A DNA stretch of 64,000 nucleotides from the NCBI RefSeq assembly GCF_026626885.1, contig NZ_JAPNOA010000018.1, positions 62,001-126,000 on the forward strand, read 5' to 3'. Shown in pieces: positions 53,256 through 61,863 of this stretch. The translations under genes were made by a program, and so were the position numbers. The DNA is from Parathalassolituus penaei (GTDB taxonomy: Bacteria > Pseudomonadota > Gammaproteobacteria > Pseudomonadales > Oceanobacteraceae). The notes below the pieces were generated by a model that saw only the letters and a list, made by a program, of their open reading frames with translations, made no database searches and had not been told where the DNA came from. Numbering within the stretch: position 1 is the first letter of the stretch; the number at the start of each line of letters is the position of its first letter.

Positions 53256-53855
53256 ATGTCGATTCTGATTGTGCCCGGTTATCAGGGCAGCGGAGCGGCT
53301 CATTGGCAAAGCTGGTTGCACCAGCAACATACCGATAGTCGCCGGTTGACCGGTGTTGATTGGCAGCGGCCGGTGTTATTCCGCTGGGCGCGTGCCATTC
53401 GTGATGAGTTGTTGGCGGCGCGTGAGCCGGTGACAGTGGTGGCACACAGCTTTGGTTGTCTGGCTGCCGCCGTGGCGGTGGAGCAGTGCCCGCAAAAAGT
53501 CGCGGGTGTGGTGATGGTGGCACCGGCCGATCCACAACGGTTTTCGGTATGGGGCAAGCGTACCCACTGGCGCGCCTTTGCCAAGGGTGTGGATCAGCAT
53601 CTGCCGCTAAACGGGCTGGGTGTTCCGGGGGTTCTGGTGGGCAGTCGTAACGACCCGTGGATGGCGCTGGATGATGCTGCGGCGTTGGCCGAACGCTGGC
53701 GGTTGTCGTTCTACGACGCTGGCCTGGCGGGTCATATCAATGCCGATTCCGGTTATGGCCCGTGGCCGTGGATAACCGATTTGCTGGCCAACACTGATCT
53801 GGTGACCCGCAGTCGTCTGGTCGATCGACAGCAACCGGTGCGGTTTTATTCCTGA
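53256..53855 (+). CDS. RBBP9/YdeN-type serine hydrolase
   Basis: 199 residues. An alpha/beta hydrolase of the RBBP9/YdeN family: VPGYQGSGAAHWQSWL (about 6-21), nucleophile in VAHSFGCLA (about 69), Asp in GSRNDPWM (about 131), His in AGHINADSGYG (about 163). Substrate unknown. Starts 10 bases after the TOBE gene with GGGGG as ribosome site. Ends the sbp-linked group before a terminator. Confidence 0.85.
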   Translation: MSILIVPGYQGSGAAHWQSWLHQQHTDSRRLTGVDWQRPVLFRWARAIRDELLAAREPVTVVAHSFGCLAAAVAVEQCPQKVAGVVMVAPADPQRFSVWGKRTHWRAFAKGVDQHLPLNGLGVPGVLVGSRNDPWMALDDAAALAERWRLSFYDAGLAGHINADSGYGPWPWITDLLANTDLVTRSRLVDRQQPVRFYS

Positions 53856-53883
53856 CAGGAGCACATCAATATGGCGATGCAAC

Positions 53884-53918
53884 AGCCACCGCGGAGGCAA
53901 CTCCCCGGTGGCTTTTTT
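53884..53918 (+). terminator. Terminator after sbp group
   Basis: AGCCACCG...CGGTGGCT with an inner GGAG-GCAA-CTCC stem capped by a GNRA tetraloop, followed by TTTTTT. Confidence 0.9.
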
Positions 53919-53987
53919 GTATGCGGCATTCCTGCGTTGCGTTCCTGCATTCGATAACTGCATTCGATAATTGCACGACCTGCACGG

Positions 53988-54233
53988 CTTTTTAATTTGC
54001 CAGGCCGCTTGCCCTCCTGGGGGACCTTGTCCCCCGGCCGGGCGGGCCTCCCCCTGCTTTTGCCCTGCTGGGCTCGTGCCTCCGAAATTCACCGACAACG
54101 GCGTTTCGACCCCGGCCCGATGGCACATCCCTGTGCCAACGGGCCTTGCGGGGCATCCATGCCCCGGCTGGGTCGGCCGTTGCGATGAATCCCGGCTCGC
54201 CCAGATGGGCATTGGGCAGCCAGCTGCGCTGGG
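53988..54233 (+). repeat. Structured compound repeat, copy 9
   Basis: Starts with the CTTTTTAATTTGCC variant. GGCCCG/CGGGCC with TGGCACA/TGTGCCA; closing CCAGC/GCTGG. First of three copies between sbp and cysT operons. Confidence 0.9.
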
Positions 54234-54286
54234 CAAAATTGGTGTGCTGGTGGATGCTGTTCGTCCGACTTCTGGCGGCTGCTCGG

Positions 54287-54532
54287 CTTGTTAATTGGCC
54301 CGGCCGCTTGCCCTCCTGGGGGACCTTGTCCCCCGGCCGGGCGGGCCTCCCCCTGCTTTTGCCCTGCTGGGCTCGTGTCTCCGAAATTCACCGACAACGG
54401 CGTTTCGACCCCGGCCCGATGGCACGTCCTTGTGCCAACGGGCCTTGCAGGGCATCCATGCCCCGGCCGGGTCGGCCATTGCGGTGAATTCCGGCTCGCC
54501 CAGATGGGCATTTTGTAGCCACCTTTGGTGGG
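54287..54532 (+). repeat. Structured compound repeat, copy 10
   Basis: Loop-closing pair changed to a G-T wobble (TGGCACG-TCCT-TGTGCCA), tolerated in single-stranded nucleic acid. Outer arm GGCCCG/CGGGCC; closing CCACC-TTT-GGTGG. Confidence 0.9.
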
Positions 54533-54561
54533 TGACATCGGTGTGCTGGTGGATACTGTTC

Positions 54562-54596
54562 GTCCGACGTCCGACGTCCGACGTCCGACGTCCGAC
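54562..54596 (+). repeat. GTCCGAC heptamer array (5 units)
   Basis: Five perfect units between copies 10 and 11. Confidence 0.95.
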
Positions 54597-54613
54597 TTCT
54601 GGCAGCTGCTCGG

Positions 54614-54859
54614 CTTTTTAATTTGCCTGGCCGCTTGCCCTCCTGGGGGACCTTGTCCCCCGGCCGGGCGGGCCTCCCCCTGCTTTTGCCCTGCTGGGCT
54701 CGTGCCTCCGAAATTCACCGACAACGGCGTTTCGACCCCGGCCCGATGGCACATCCCTGTGCCAACGGGCCTTGCGGGGCATCCATGCCCCGGCCGGGTC
54801 GGCCATTGCGGTGAATTCCGGCTCGCCCAGATGGGCATTTTGTAGCCAGCTGCGCTGGG
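54614..54859 (+). repeat. Structured compound repeat, copy 11
   Basis: Starts with CTTTTTAATTTGCC; GGCCCG/CGGGCC with TGGCACA/TGTGCCA; closing CCAGC/GCTGG. Last of the 54-kb array. Confidence 0.9.
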
Positions 54860-54888
54860 CAAAATTGGTGTGCTGGTGGATGCTGTTC

Positions 54889-54909
54889 GTCAGACGTCAG
54901 ACGTCAGAC
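54889..54909 (+). repeat. GTCAGAC heptamer array (3 units)
   Basis: Three perfect units after copy 11, at the edge of the cysT promoter region. Confidence 0.9.
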
Positions 54910-55012
54910 GCCCCAGCATTAGCTGTTTTGTGGCAAAGCTTGTGATTTTTTCTTATTTCCACCGCCGCAGGCCGATCGATAGACTTTTGAAATTGGTTAT
55001 CAGGGGGTGGTT

Positions 55013-55069
55013 ATGTCAGATCTGGAAGTTATAAAAAGCACCCGGCCGGGTGTCAGGGAGCGGTTATGA
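55013..55069 (+). CDS. 18-codon upstream ORF (leader peptide) overlapping cysT
   Basis: MSDLEVIKSTRPGVRERL, with a very strong ribosome site (AGGGGG five bases before ATG). Its TGA overlaps the cysT ATG (ATGA), so cysT translation may depend on it. No Cys or Met run that would suggest attenuation. Too short to judge by similarity; could be a coupling device for cysT or a regulatory leader. Confidence 0.5.
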   Translation: MSDLEVIKSTRPGVRERL

Positions 55070-55905
55070 GCGGGTTGTCCCGACATTCGGTTTTACCCGG
55101 TTTTGGCCTGTCGTTGGGTTACACGCTGGTGTACCTGTCGCTGATTGTATTGCTGCCACTGGCGGCGGTGTTCGCCAAAACCATGAGCCTGTCGTTTGTT
55201 GAGTTCTGGGCGATTGTTACCGAGCCACGGGTGCTGGCGTCGTACCGGTTGTCGTTTGGCACGTCGCTGCTGGCGGCGTTGATCAATACGGTGTTTGGCC
55301 TGCTGCTGGCGTGGGCGCTGGTGCGTTATTCGTTCCCCGGCAAAAAGCTGGTGGATGCCCTGGTTGATCTGCCGTTTGCGCTGCCGACCGCCGTGGCGGG
55401 GATCGCGCTGACCGCTCTGTATGCTCCGAACGGCTGGCTGGGGCAGTTTATTCAGGGTGATCTCGGGATCAAGGTGGCGTTTACGCCGCTGGGGATTCTG
55501 GTGGCGCTGGTGTTTATCGGTTTGCCGTTTGTGGTGCGTACCGTTCAGCCGATTCTGGAAGACCTCGACAGCGAGTTTGAAGAAGCCGCGGCCAGTCTGG
55601 GAGCCAGTCGCTGGCAGACCATCCGTTATGTGGTGTTGCCGGTGTTGTTGCCCGCCTTGTTAACCGGTTTTGCGTTGGCCTTCGCGCGGGCGGTGGGGGA
55701 GTACGGTTCGGTGATTTTTATCGCCGGTAACATTCCGATGGTGTCGGAAATTACCCCGCTGATGATCATCACCAAGCTGGAGCAATACAACTATGCCGGT
55801 GCTACGGCGATTGCGGTGGTGATGTTGCTGTTGTCGTTCCTGATGTTGTTGCTGGTGAATGGTCTGCAGGCCTGGACGGCCCGTCGCACCGGGAGGAATC
55901 GTTGA
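55066..55905 (+). CDS. cysT: Sulfate ABC transporter permease CysT (CysU)
   Basis: 279 residues with about six membrane helices. The EAA loop EEAAASLGASRWQTIRYVVLP (about 172-192) contacts the ATPase; AFARAVGEYGSVIFIAGN (about 205) is a family signature. Works with CysW, CysA and Sbp. AGGGAG precedes the ATG, which overlaps the upstream 18-codon frame. Overlaps cysW by ATGA-type coupling. Confidence 0.94.
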   Translation: MSGLSRHSVLPGFGLSLGYTLVYLSLIVLLPLAAVFAKTMSLSFVEFWAIVTEPRVLASYRLSFGTSLLAALINTVFGLLLAWALVRYSFPGKKLVDALVDLPFALPTAVAGIALTALYAPNGWLGQFIQGDLGIKVAFTPLGILVALVFIGLPFVVRTVQPILEDLDSEFEEAAASLGASRWQTIRYVVLPVLLPALLTGFALAFARAVGEYGSVIFIAGNIPMVSEITPLMIITKLEQYNYAGATAIAVVMLLLSFLMLLLVNGLQAWTARRTGRNR

Positions 55906-56795
55906 TGAATGCGGTTGTTGCAAGCCTGCCGGGTGGCCGAACCTCGTCGCAAACCCGTTTTGAACGCAATTCCGCCACCGCCGAGCAGTCGTGGGTGCGT
56001 GCCGTGGTGTTAACGCTGGCGTTGGTGTTTTTTGGTCTGTTCCTGTTGTTGCCGTTAATCGCCGTGTTTGTGGAGGCGTTACGCAAAGGGCTGGAGGTGT
56101 ACTGGACGGCGCTGGCCGATGCCGATGCGCTGGCGGCGGTGCGTCTGACCTTGCTGACGGCATTGATCGCCTTGCCGCTGAATCTGGTGTTCGGGGTGGC
56201 GGCGGCCTGGGCGATTGCGCGTTTCGAGTTTCGTGGCAAACACCTGCTGCTGACCCTGATTGATCTGCCGTTTTCGGTGTCGCCGGTGATTGTGGGCCTG
56301 ATGTATGTGCTGCTGTTTGGGGCGCATGGCTGGTTTGGCAGCTGGCTGGCCGAACACGATATTCGCATCATTTTTGCCGTGCCCGGCATTGTGCTGGCGA
56401 CTGTGTTTGTGACTTTTCCGTTTGTTGCACGCGAGCTGATTCCGCTGATGCAGGCACAAGGCAAGGAAGAGGAAGAGGCCGCAGTGGTGCTGGGAGCGCG
56501 TGGTTGGCAGGTGTTCTGGTACGTCACTCTGCCCAACATCAAATGGGGGCTGCTGTACGGTGTGATTCTCTGTAATGCGCGGGCGATGGGTGAATTTGGT
56601 GCGGTGTCGGTGGTATCCGGCCATATCCGCGGCCTGACCAACACCATGCCGTTACACGTCGAGATTCTCTACAACGAATACAACTTTGCGGCCGCCTTTG
56701 CGGTGGCTTCCCTGCTGGCGTTGCTGGCATTGCTGACCCTGGTGATCAAGACCTGGGTTGAACATCGCACCCACACCAGCGGCCATCGCCACTGA
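55902..56795 (+). CDS. cysW: Sulfate ABC transporter permease CysW
   Basis: 297 residues, about six membrane helices after a 30-residue cytoplasmic N-terminus. EAA loop [20 protein letters not shown] (about 187) and [20 protein letters not shown] (about 224) identify CysW. Start overlaps the cysT stop; cysA follows after 10 bases. Confidence 0.94.
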   Translation: MMNAVVASLPGGRTSSQTRFERNSATAEQSWVRAVVLTLALVFFGLFLLLPLIAVFVEALRKGLEVYWTALADADALAAVRLTLLTALIALPLNLVFGVAAAWAIARFEFRGKHLLLTLIDLPFSVSPVIVGLMYVLLFGAHGWFGSWLAEHDIRIIFAVPGIVLATVFVTFPFVARELIPLMQAQGKEEEEAAVVLGARGWQVFWYVTLPNIKWGLLYGVILCNARAMGEFGAVSVVSGHIRGLTNTMPLHVEILYNEYNFAAAFAVASLLALLALLTLVIKTWVEHRTHTSGHRH

Positions 56796-56805
56796 GGAGT
56801 TGAGC

Positions 56806-57909
56806 ATGAGTATCCAGGTACGCAACCTGCAAAAACGTTTTGGTGACTTCACCGCGCTGGCCAATGTCAGCCTTGATTTTCCGGCTGGCGAGCTGGTGGC
56901 ACTGCTGGGGCCGTCGGGCTGTGGCAAAACCACCCTGTTGCGGATCATCGCCGGGCTTGAACAGGCGGACTCCGGTCAGGTGTTGTTGGAAGGTGCCGAT
57001 GCCTCCGACACCCATGTGCGGGAGCGTCAGGTCGGTTTTGTGTTTCAGCACTATGCCTTGTTCCGCCACATGACGGTGTTCGATAACGTCGCGTTTGGCC
57101 TGAGAATGCGCCCGCGCAGCACTCGTCCGGATGAGGCGACGATCAGACGCAAGGTCATGGAGTTGCTGGAGCTGGTGCAACTGGCCTGGCTGGCCGACCG
57201 CTTCCCGGCCCAGTTGTCCGGTGGTCAGCGCCAGCGTATTGCGCTGGCACGGGCCTTGGCGGTTGAGCCTCGGGTGTTGCTGCTGGATGAACCGTTTGGC
57301 GCGCTGGATGCCCAGGTGCGCAAGGAACTGCGGCGCTGGTTGCGCAAGTTGCACGACGAGCTGCATATCACCTCGATTTTTGTGACTCACGATCAGGAAG
57401 AAGCGCTGGAAGTAGCCGACCGCGTGGTGTTGATGGATCATGGCAAGGTTGAGCAGGTGGGCTCGCCCGAGCAGGTGTATAACCAGCCTGCGACGCCATT
57501 TGTGTATGGCTTCCTGGGTTCGGTTAACCGGATTCACGGCCAGTTTGATGCAGGCCATGTGCGGGTAGGGGATGATCGTTTGCCCCATAGCCCGGCCAGC
57601 CACAACGACATTCGCCACGGCAGTGATGTACAGGCATTTGTGCGTCCCCATGAGCTGGACATTGTGACCGACACCGACAGCCGTGCTGGTATCGCTGCTC
57701 GTGTGGATCGGGTGCTGCGTTTTGGCAGCAGCGCGCGGGTAGAGCTGGACGGTGTCGACAGCCTCAGCGGCCAGCGGTTTGAGGTGGAATTGCCAGACTC
57801 CCGCCTGTATGCACTCGATTTGCAAGCAGGACAGAATGTACGACTGCTGCCCACGCGGCTGGCAGTTTTTGAATCCAATCCGGGCCTGCCAGGAGGCAAG
57901 ACGGCATGA
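56806..57909 (+). CDS. cysA: Sulfate/thiosulfate import ATPase CysA
   Basis: 367 residues. Walker [10 protein letters not shown] (about 35), Q-loop VFQHYALF, signature [15 protein letters not shown] (about 134), Walker [13 protein letters not shown] (about 154), switch His in FVTHDQEE (about 191), then a regulatory TOBE-like C-terminus (about 235-360). ATG at 56806 follows GAGGAG. Overlaps cysB by ATGA. Confidence 0.95.
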   Translation: MSIQVRNLQKRFGDFTALANVSLDFPAGELVALLGPSGCGKTTLLRIIAGLEQADSGQVLLEGADASDTHVRERQVGFVFQHYALFRHMTVFDNVAFGLRMRPRSTRPDEATIRRKVMELLELVQLAWLADRFPAQLSGGQRQRIALARALAVEPRVLLLDEPFGALDAQVRKELRRWLRKLHDELHITSIFVTHDQEEALEVADRVVLMDHGKVEQVGSPEQVYNQPATPFVYGFLGSVNRIHGQFDAGHVRVGDDRLPHSPASHNDIRHGSDVQAFVRPHELDIVTDTDSRAGIAARVDRVLRFGSSARVELDGVDSLSGQRFEVELPDSRLYALDLQAGQNVRLLPTRLAVFESNPGLPGGKTA

Positions 57910-58859
57910 ACTTTCAACAGTTGCGGATTATCCGCGAAACCGTGCGGCGTGATTTTAATCTCACCGACGTTGCCAATGCCCTGTTTACCTCACAGTCCGG
58001 TGTCTCGCGCCATATCAAGGATCTGGAAGACGAGCTGGGTGTTGAGCTGTACGTGCGTAAGGGTAAGCGTTTGCTGGGGCTGACCGAGCCGGGCCAGCAG
58101 ATGCTGAAAATCGTTGAACGTATGCTGCTGGACGCCAGCAACATCCGTAATCTGGCTGAACAGTACAGTCAGCAAGACACCGGTCAGCTCACCATTGCTA
58201 CCACCCACACTCAGGCGCGTTATGTGTTACCAGCGGTGGTGACGCGCTTTCGTCAGCAGTTTCCGGGCGTGCACCTGAAATTGCATCAGGGCAGTCCGGG
58301 AGAAATTGCGCGGATGCTGCAACAGGGCGAGGCGGACATTGCGCTGGCGACGGAAGCGCTGGCGGATTTTGATCAGTTAACCGCTTTTCCGCTGTATCAG
58401 TGGCATCACGCTGTGGTGGTATCGGCTGGTCATCCGCTGGCATTGCAGGTGCTGGAGCGGGGCGAAACGCTGTCGCTGGAGGCGATTGCCGAACATCCGA
58501 TTATTACCTATCACGAAGGGTTTACCGGTCGTGGTCGTATTGAACAGGCATTTCGCGATGCGGGCGTAACACCGGATGTGGTGATGTCGGCGCTGGATGC
58601 CGACGTGATCAAGTCGTATGTCGAGCTGGGGTTGGGCATTGGCATTATTGCCTCGGTGGCGTTTTCGGCCGAACGTGACCACAACCTGCGCCTGTTAGCT
58701 GCGAATCATCTGTTTCCGGTCAACGAAACCAAACTGGCCCTTCGCCGTGGCCATTTGTTACGTCAGTACGCCTATCGGTTTATCGAAATGTGCTCACCCG
58801 AGCTGACTGAAACCTATGTGGTTCAGCAGCTGGCAGAAGCTGCGGATGTCGGGATTTAA
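57906..58859 (+). CDS. cysB: CysB-type LysR regulator of sulfur assimilation
   Basis: 317 residues. HTH with [20 protein letters not shown] and [20 protein letters not shown] (about 17-60); effector domain with the CysB/Cbl signature [14 protein letters not shown] (about 95-108). CysB binds N-acetylserine and activates sulfur genes; Cbl is a close paralogue. Being the last gene of the cysTWA operon, it likely activates its own operon and sbp. Confidence 0.88.
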   Translation: MNFQQLRIIRETVRRDFNLTDVANALFTSQSGVSRHIKDLEDELGVELYVRKGKRLLGLTEPGQQMLKIVERMLLDASNIRNLAEQYSQQDTGQLTIATTHTQARYVLPAVVTRFRQQFPGVHLKLHQGSPGEIARMLQQGEADIALATEALADFDQLTAFPLYQWHHAVVVSAGHPLALQVLERGETLSLEAIAEHPIITYHEGFTGRGRIEQAFRDAGVTPDVVMSALDADVIKSYVELGLGIGIIASVAFSAERDHNLRLLAANHLFPVNETKLALRRGHLLRQYAYRFIEMCSPELTETYVVQQLAEAADVGI

Positions 58860-59163
58860 TCGGACGTTCGTACGGGAGTGTTTTGGGGGTAGAAGTGTAT
58901 TTTCGGGGGCGTATTTGTCGCCGCACACGATTCGCGCCCCGGAATCGGAATGTGTCGGTAATTTTTCTGAATATTGCACTGATTTTTCGCTAGCATATCC
59001 AAATATTCCTGAATATATCGAAATGTTTCAGGGTGGCTCTTTTTGTATTGGACATTGGTCGAATTATTCGACCAAAGTTTAAACATACCGGCTCGAATCG
59101 CGGCGTCGGACTCTTTAGCGTTGATCCTGATCACACAATAAACCTGATAAAGAGATCGACGAT
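58860..59163. promoter_or_regulatory. Promoter region of the permease with 21-bp palindrome
   Basis: No gene in these 304 AT-rich bases. At 59055-59075 TTGGTCGAAT and ATTCGACCAA are perfect inverted arms around a single T, a strong operator candidate about 90 bases before the permease ATG. TCTGAATATT (about 58977) and CCTGAATATA (about 59009) are partial direct repeats upstream. Confidence 0.6.
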
Positions 59164-60561
59164 ATGGCAATTCAACAACGCAAGGATGGCGCCGAACATC
59201 CGTATTGGCCGGCTGGGCCATTCAAAATACGTTTACCCTTTGTGCATTATCGCTGGGAGTTTCCGGAGATGGTGCAGGGGCTGGTGATGTTTGTGGTCGG
59301 TCTGGCCATGATTCCGCTGCTGCAAAAATATCTGGGTATGCCTTACGAGGCCGCACTCGCATTCTGTTTTATCGCCGGTATTGGTTACATGCTGCCAGCG
59401 CTGCTGGGTGTGCCGCTGGTGCCGGGCTGGATTACACCAGCGATTCCGGTGGTGATTCTGTTTCTGAACGGTTATGAACCGGGGCCGGAAGCCATCAAGG
59501 CCATGTTTGCCCTGCAAATTGAGGTTATGGTGATTTTCCTGATTCTCGGCCTCACCGGCTGGGGTTCAAAACTGGTGAATGTGATTCCGAACTCGCTGAA
59601 GTCGGGGATTATTATCGGTGCCGGTATCGCCGCCATGATGGGTGAATTAAAAGCCGGTGGTCGTATCGACAATACACCGATTTCCCTGATTGCCGGTTCC
59701 ATTGTTGCCGCCTATATCCTGTTTTCGCTGTCGTTCAAAAACGTGGTGGAGCAATCGGCCTTTGCCCGTAAGATCGCCAACTTCGGTATGGTGCCAGGTA
59801 TGCTGGTGGCCATGGCGATTGGCTGGATTGTGGGTGAATACCCGCTGCCGGATATCCAGTGGGGTATTACCCATCCGGATTTCGAGCTGATGTCGCAATA
59901 TCTGATCATGAGCATCGGTTTCCCGGAGCTGGATATGTTCCTGCTGGCGATTCCAACCGCACTGATCGCCTATGTGATTGCCTTTGGTGACATTCTGGTC
60001 GGCACCACGCTGGTGGCGCGTGTGGATCGTGAACGCCCGGATGAACAGATCGAAATCAGCGTTGACCGCATTCACGTGGTGACCGCTATTCGTAATGCCC
60101 TGCATGCCTTCCTGGCACCGTGGCCTGGCCTGTCTGGCCCGCTGTTCACCGCCGCGCATGCAACCGTAGCCGAACGTTACGCGATGGGCCGCAAGGCGAT
60201 GGATTCTATCTACAGTGGTGGTGGTACGTTCTGGGTAACCGGTTTCCTGGCGCTGTTCTGCCTGCCGCTGGTTTCCATGTTCAAACCCGTGCTGCCAATT
60301 GCGCTGTCGCTGACGCTGGTGCTGACCGCTTACATCTGCATCATGGTGGGGATGGAGCAGTTGAAAAACTCAGCCGAGCGCGGCGTTGCTGGTATCGTGG
60401 CGGTGACGTTGGCCATGCCTGATCCAAAGTCCACTGTGTATGCGGTGGTGATTGGTCTGGTGTTGTATTTCCTGATTGAACGTCCGCGTTTACTGGGTAA
60501 ACACAAAGAGGAAGATGAGTTTATCTTTGCGGATGCCAAAACCTCGGAAGAAAGCCGGTAA
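59164..60561 (+). CDS. NCS2-like (SLC23-type) membrane permease
   Basis: 465 residues with 12 or so hydrophobic segments, beginning after a 40-residue cytoplasmic N-terminus (YRWEFPEMVQGLVMFVVGLA). Motifs such as LKSGIIIGAGIAAMMGELKAGG and AFGDILVGTTLVARVDRERPDEQ, then GGTFWVTGFLALF, place it in the NCS2/SulP-like permease group. Typical substrates are purines, pyrimidines or organic anions; none can be assigned. No linked catabolic gene; a palindromic operator candidate lies upstream. Confidence 0.7.
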   Translation: MAIQQRKDGAEHPYWPAGPFKIRLPFVHYRWEFPEMVQGLVMFVVGLAMIPLLQKYLGMPYEAALAFCFIAGIGYMLPALLGVPLVPGWITPAIPVVILFLNGYEPGPEAIKAMFALQIEVMVIFLILGLTGWGSKLVNVIPNSLKSGIIIGAGIAAMMGELKAGGRIDNTPISLIAGSIVAAYILFSLSFKNVVEQSAFARKIANFGMVPGMLVAMAIGWIVGEYPLPDIQWGITHPDFELMSQYLIMSIGFPELDMFLLAIPTALIAYVIAFGDILVGTTLVARVDRERPDEQIEISVDRIHVVTAIRNALHAFLAPWPGLSGPLFTAAHATVAERYAMGRKAMDSIYSGGGTFWVTGFLALFCLPLVSMFKPVLPIALSLTLVLTAYICIMVGMEQLKNSAERGVAGIVAVTLAMPDPKSTVYAVVIGLVLYFLIERPRLLGKHKEEDEFIFADAKTSEESR

Positions 60562-60613
60562 CGCTGGCGGCTGGCCGGGCCGCGATCGGATCTGGCGTCT
60601 GACGGCTACTCGG

Positions 60614-60655
60614 TTTGTTAATTGGCCAGGTCGCTTGCCCTCCTGAGGGGCTTGT
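60614..60655 (+). repeat. Truncated copy of the structured repeat
   Basis: Only the left 42 bases (TTTGTTAATTGGCCAGG to CCTGAGGGGCTTG) remain. They are followed directly by CTGACGGCTACTCGG and copy 12, as if a unit was deleted between short repeats. Confidence 0.8.
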
Positions 60656-60670
60656 CTGACGGCTACTCGG

Positions 60671-60915
60671 CTTGTTAATTGGCCAGACTGCTTGCCCTCC
60701 TGGGGGACCTTGTCCCCCGGCCGGGCGGGCCTCCCCCTGCTTTTGCCCGACTGGGCTCGTTTCTCCGAAATTCACCGACAACGGCTTTCGACCCCGGCCA
60801 GATGGTACATCCCTGTACCAACTGGCCTTGCGGGGCATCCATGCCCCGGCCGGGTCGGCCATTGCGGTGAATTCCGGCTCGCCCAGATGGGCATTGTGCA
60901 GCCAGCTGCGCTGGG
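60671..60915 (+). repeat. Structured compound repeat, copy 12
   Basis: GGCCAG/CTGGCC with TGGTACA/TGTACCA; closing CCAGC/GCTGG. One T is lost in the ACGGCTTTCG segment, which would break any reading frame but lies outside the stems. Confidence 0.9.
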
Positions 60916-60943
60916 CAAAATCGGTGTGTTGATGAATGCTGCT

Positions 60944-60971
60944 CGTCCGACGTCCGACGTCCGACGTCTGG
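60944..60971 (+). repeat. GTCCGAC/GTCTGGC heptamer array (4 units)
   Basis: Three GTCCGAC then one GTCTGGC between copies 12 and 13, joining the right-side type of one copy to the left-side type of the next. Confidence 0.9.
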
Positions 60972-60989
60972 CGCTTTGCGGCTACTCGG

Positions 60990-61238
60990 TTTGTTAAGTG
61001 GCCAGGCTGCTTGCCCTCCAGGGGGACCTTGTCCCCCGGCCGGGCGGGCCTCCCCCTGCTTTTGCCCGACTGGGCTCGTTTCTCCGAAATTCACCGACAA
61101 TGGCGTTTCGACCCCGGCCCGATGGCACGTCCTTGTGCCAACGGGCCTTGCGGGGCATCCATGCCCCGGCCGGGTCGGCCATTGCGGTGAATTCCGGCTC
61201 GCCCAGATGGGCATTTAACGGTGGCCAGCTGCGCTGGG
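60990..61238 (+). repeat. Structured compound repeat, copy 13
   Basis: GGCCCG/CGGGCC with the wobble form TGGCACG-TCCT-TGTGCCA as in copy 10; closing CCAGC/GCTGG. Has the 4-base AACG insertion (GCATTTAACGGTGGCC) also seen in copy 1. Confidence 0.9.
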
Positions 61239-61257
61239 TGAAAACGGTGTTAATTCT

Positions 61258-61283
61258 CGTTCCCACGCTCCTGCGTGGGAATG
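61258..61283 (+). repeat. REP-like palindrome CGTTCCCACGC/GCGTGGGAATG
   Basis: TTCCCACGC-TCCT-GCGTGGGAA is a perfect 9-bp stem of a type common in gammaproteobacterial intergenic regions. It lies 19 bases after copy 13, the same place where other copies carry other REP types. Confidence 0.75.
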
Positions 61284-61315
61284 TTGTGCTGGAGGTGTGG
61301 GTCTGGATGCTGTTC

Positions 61316-61357
61316 GTCCGACGTCCGACGTCCGACGTCTGGCGTCTGGCGTCTGGC
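61316..61357 (+). repeat. GTCCGAC to GTCTGGC heptamer array (6 units)
   Basis: Three GTCCGAC followed by three GTCTGGC, then the left leader of copy 14. Confidence 0.93.
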
Positions 61358-61374
61358 GCTTTGCGGCTACTCGG

Positions 61375-61620
61375 CTTGTTAATTGGCTTGGCCTTTTGCC
61401 CTCCTGAGGGACCTTGTCCCCCGGCCGGGCGGGCCTCCCCCTGCTTTTGCCCGACTGGGCTCGTTTCTCCGAAATTCACCGACAACGGCTGTTCGACCCC
61501 GGCCTGATGGCACGTCCCTGTGCCAACGGGGCTGGCGGGGCATCCATGCCCCGGCTGGGTCGGCCATTGCGGTGAGTTCCGGCTCGCCCAGATGGGCATT
61601 GTGCAGCCAGCTGCGCTGGG
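61375..61620 (+). repeat. Structured compound repeat, copy 14 (degenerate stems)
   Basis: Inner stem TGGCACG-TCCC-TGTGCCA; the outer arm GGCCTG no longer pairs well with CGGGGC, and the first hairpin has GAGGGAC instead of GGGGGAC. Probably a decaying copy. Closing CCAGC/GCTGG intact. Confidence 0.88.
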
Positions 61621-61636
61621 CGAGAGCGGTTTTGTG

Positions 61637-61660
61637 GTAGGAGCGCGCCGTTGGCCGCGA
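61637..61660 (+). repeat. REP-like palindrome
   Basis: GTAGGAGCGCGCCGTTGGCC followed by GCGA, 16 bases after copy 14, identical to the unit after copy 7. Confidence 0.75.
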
Positions 61661-61699
61661 TGGCGTGGCGGTTGTTCCCGGCGTTGATGGATGCTGTTC

Positions 61700-61741
61700 G
61701 TCCGACGTCCGACGTCCGACGTCCGACGTCCGACGTCCGAA
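61700..61741 (+). repeat. GTCCGAC heptamer array (about 6 units)
   Basis: Five perfect units and one ending in AA, closing the 61-kb array. Confidence 0.93.
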
Positions 61742-61863
61742 AATGCGAGCCAGTTGGCGTAGATACAGTTTCGCAACAGGCTGTCACAATGTGATTCAAG
61801 CGCTGACAGTCTGGTACGGCCACCGGTGATATGCTGTACAAAGATTAAACAGGGGTGTTCCAC

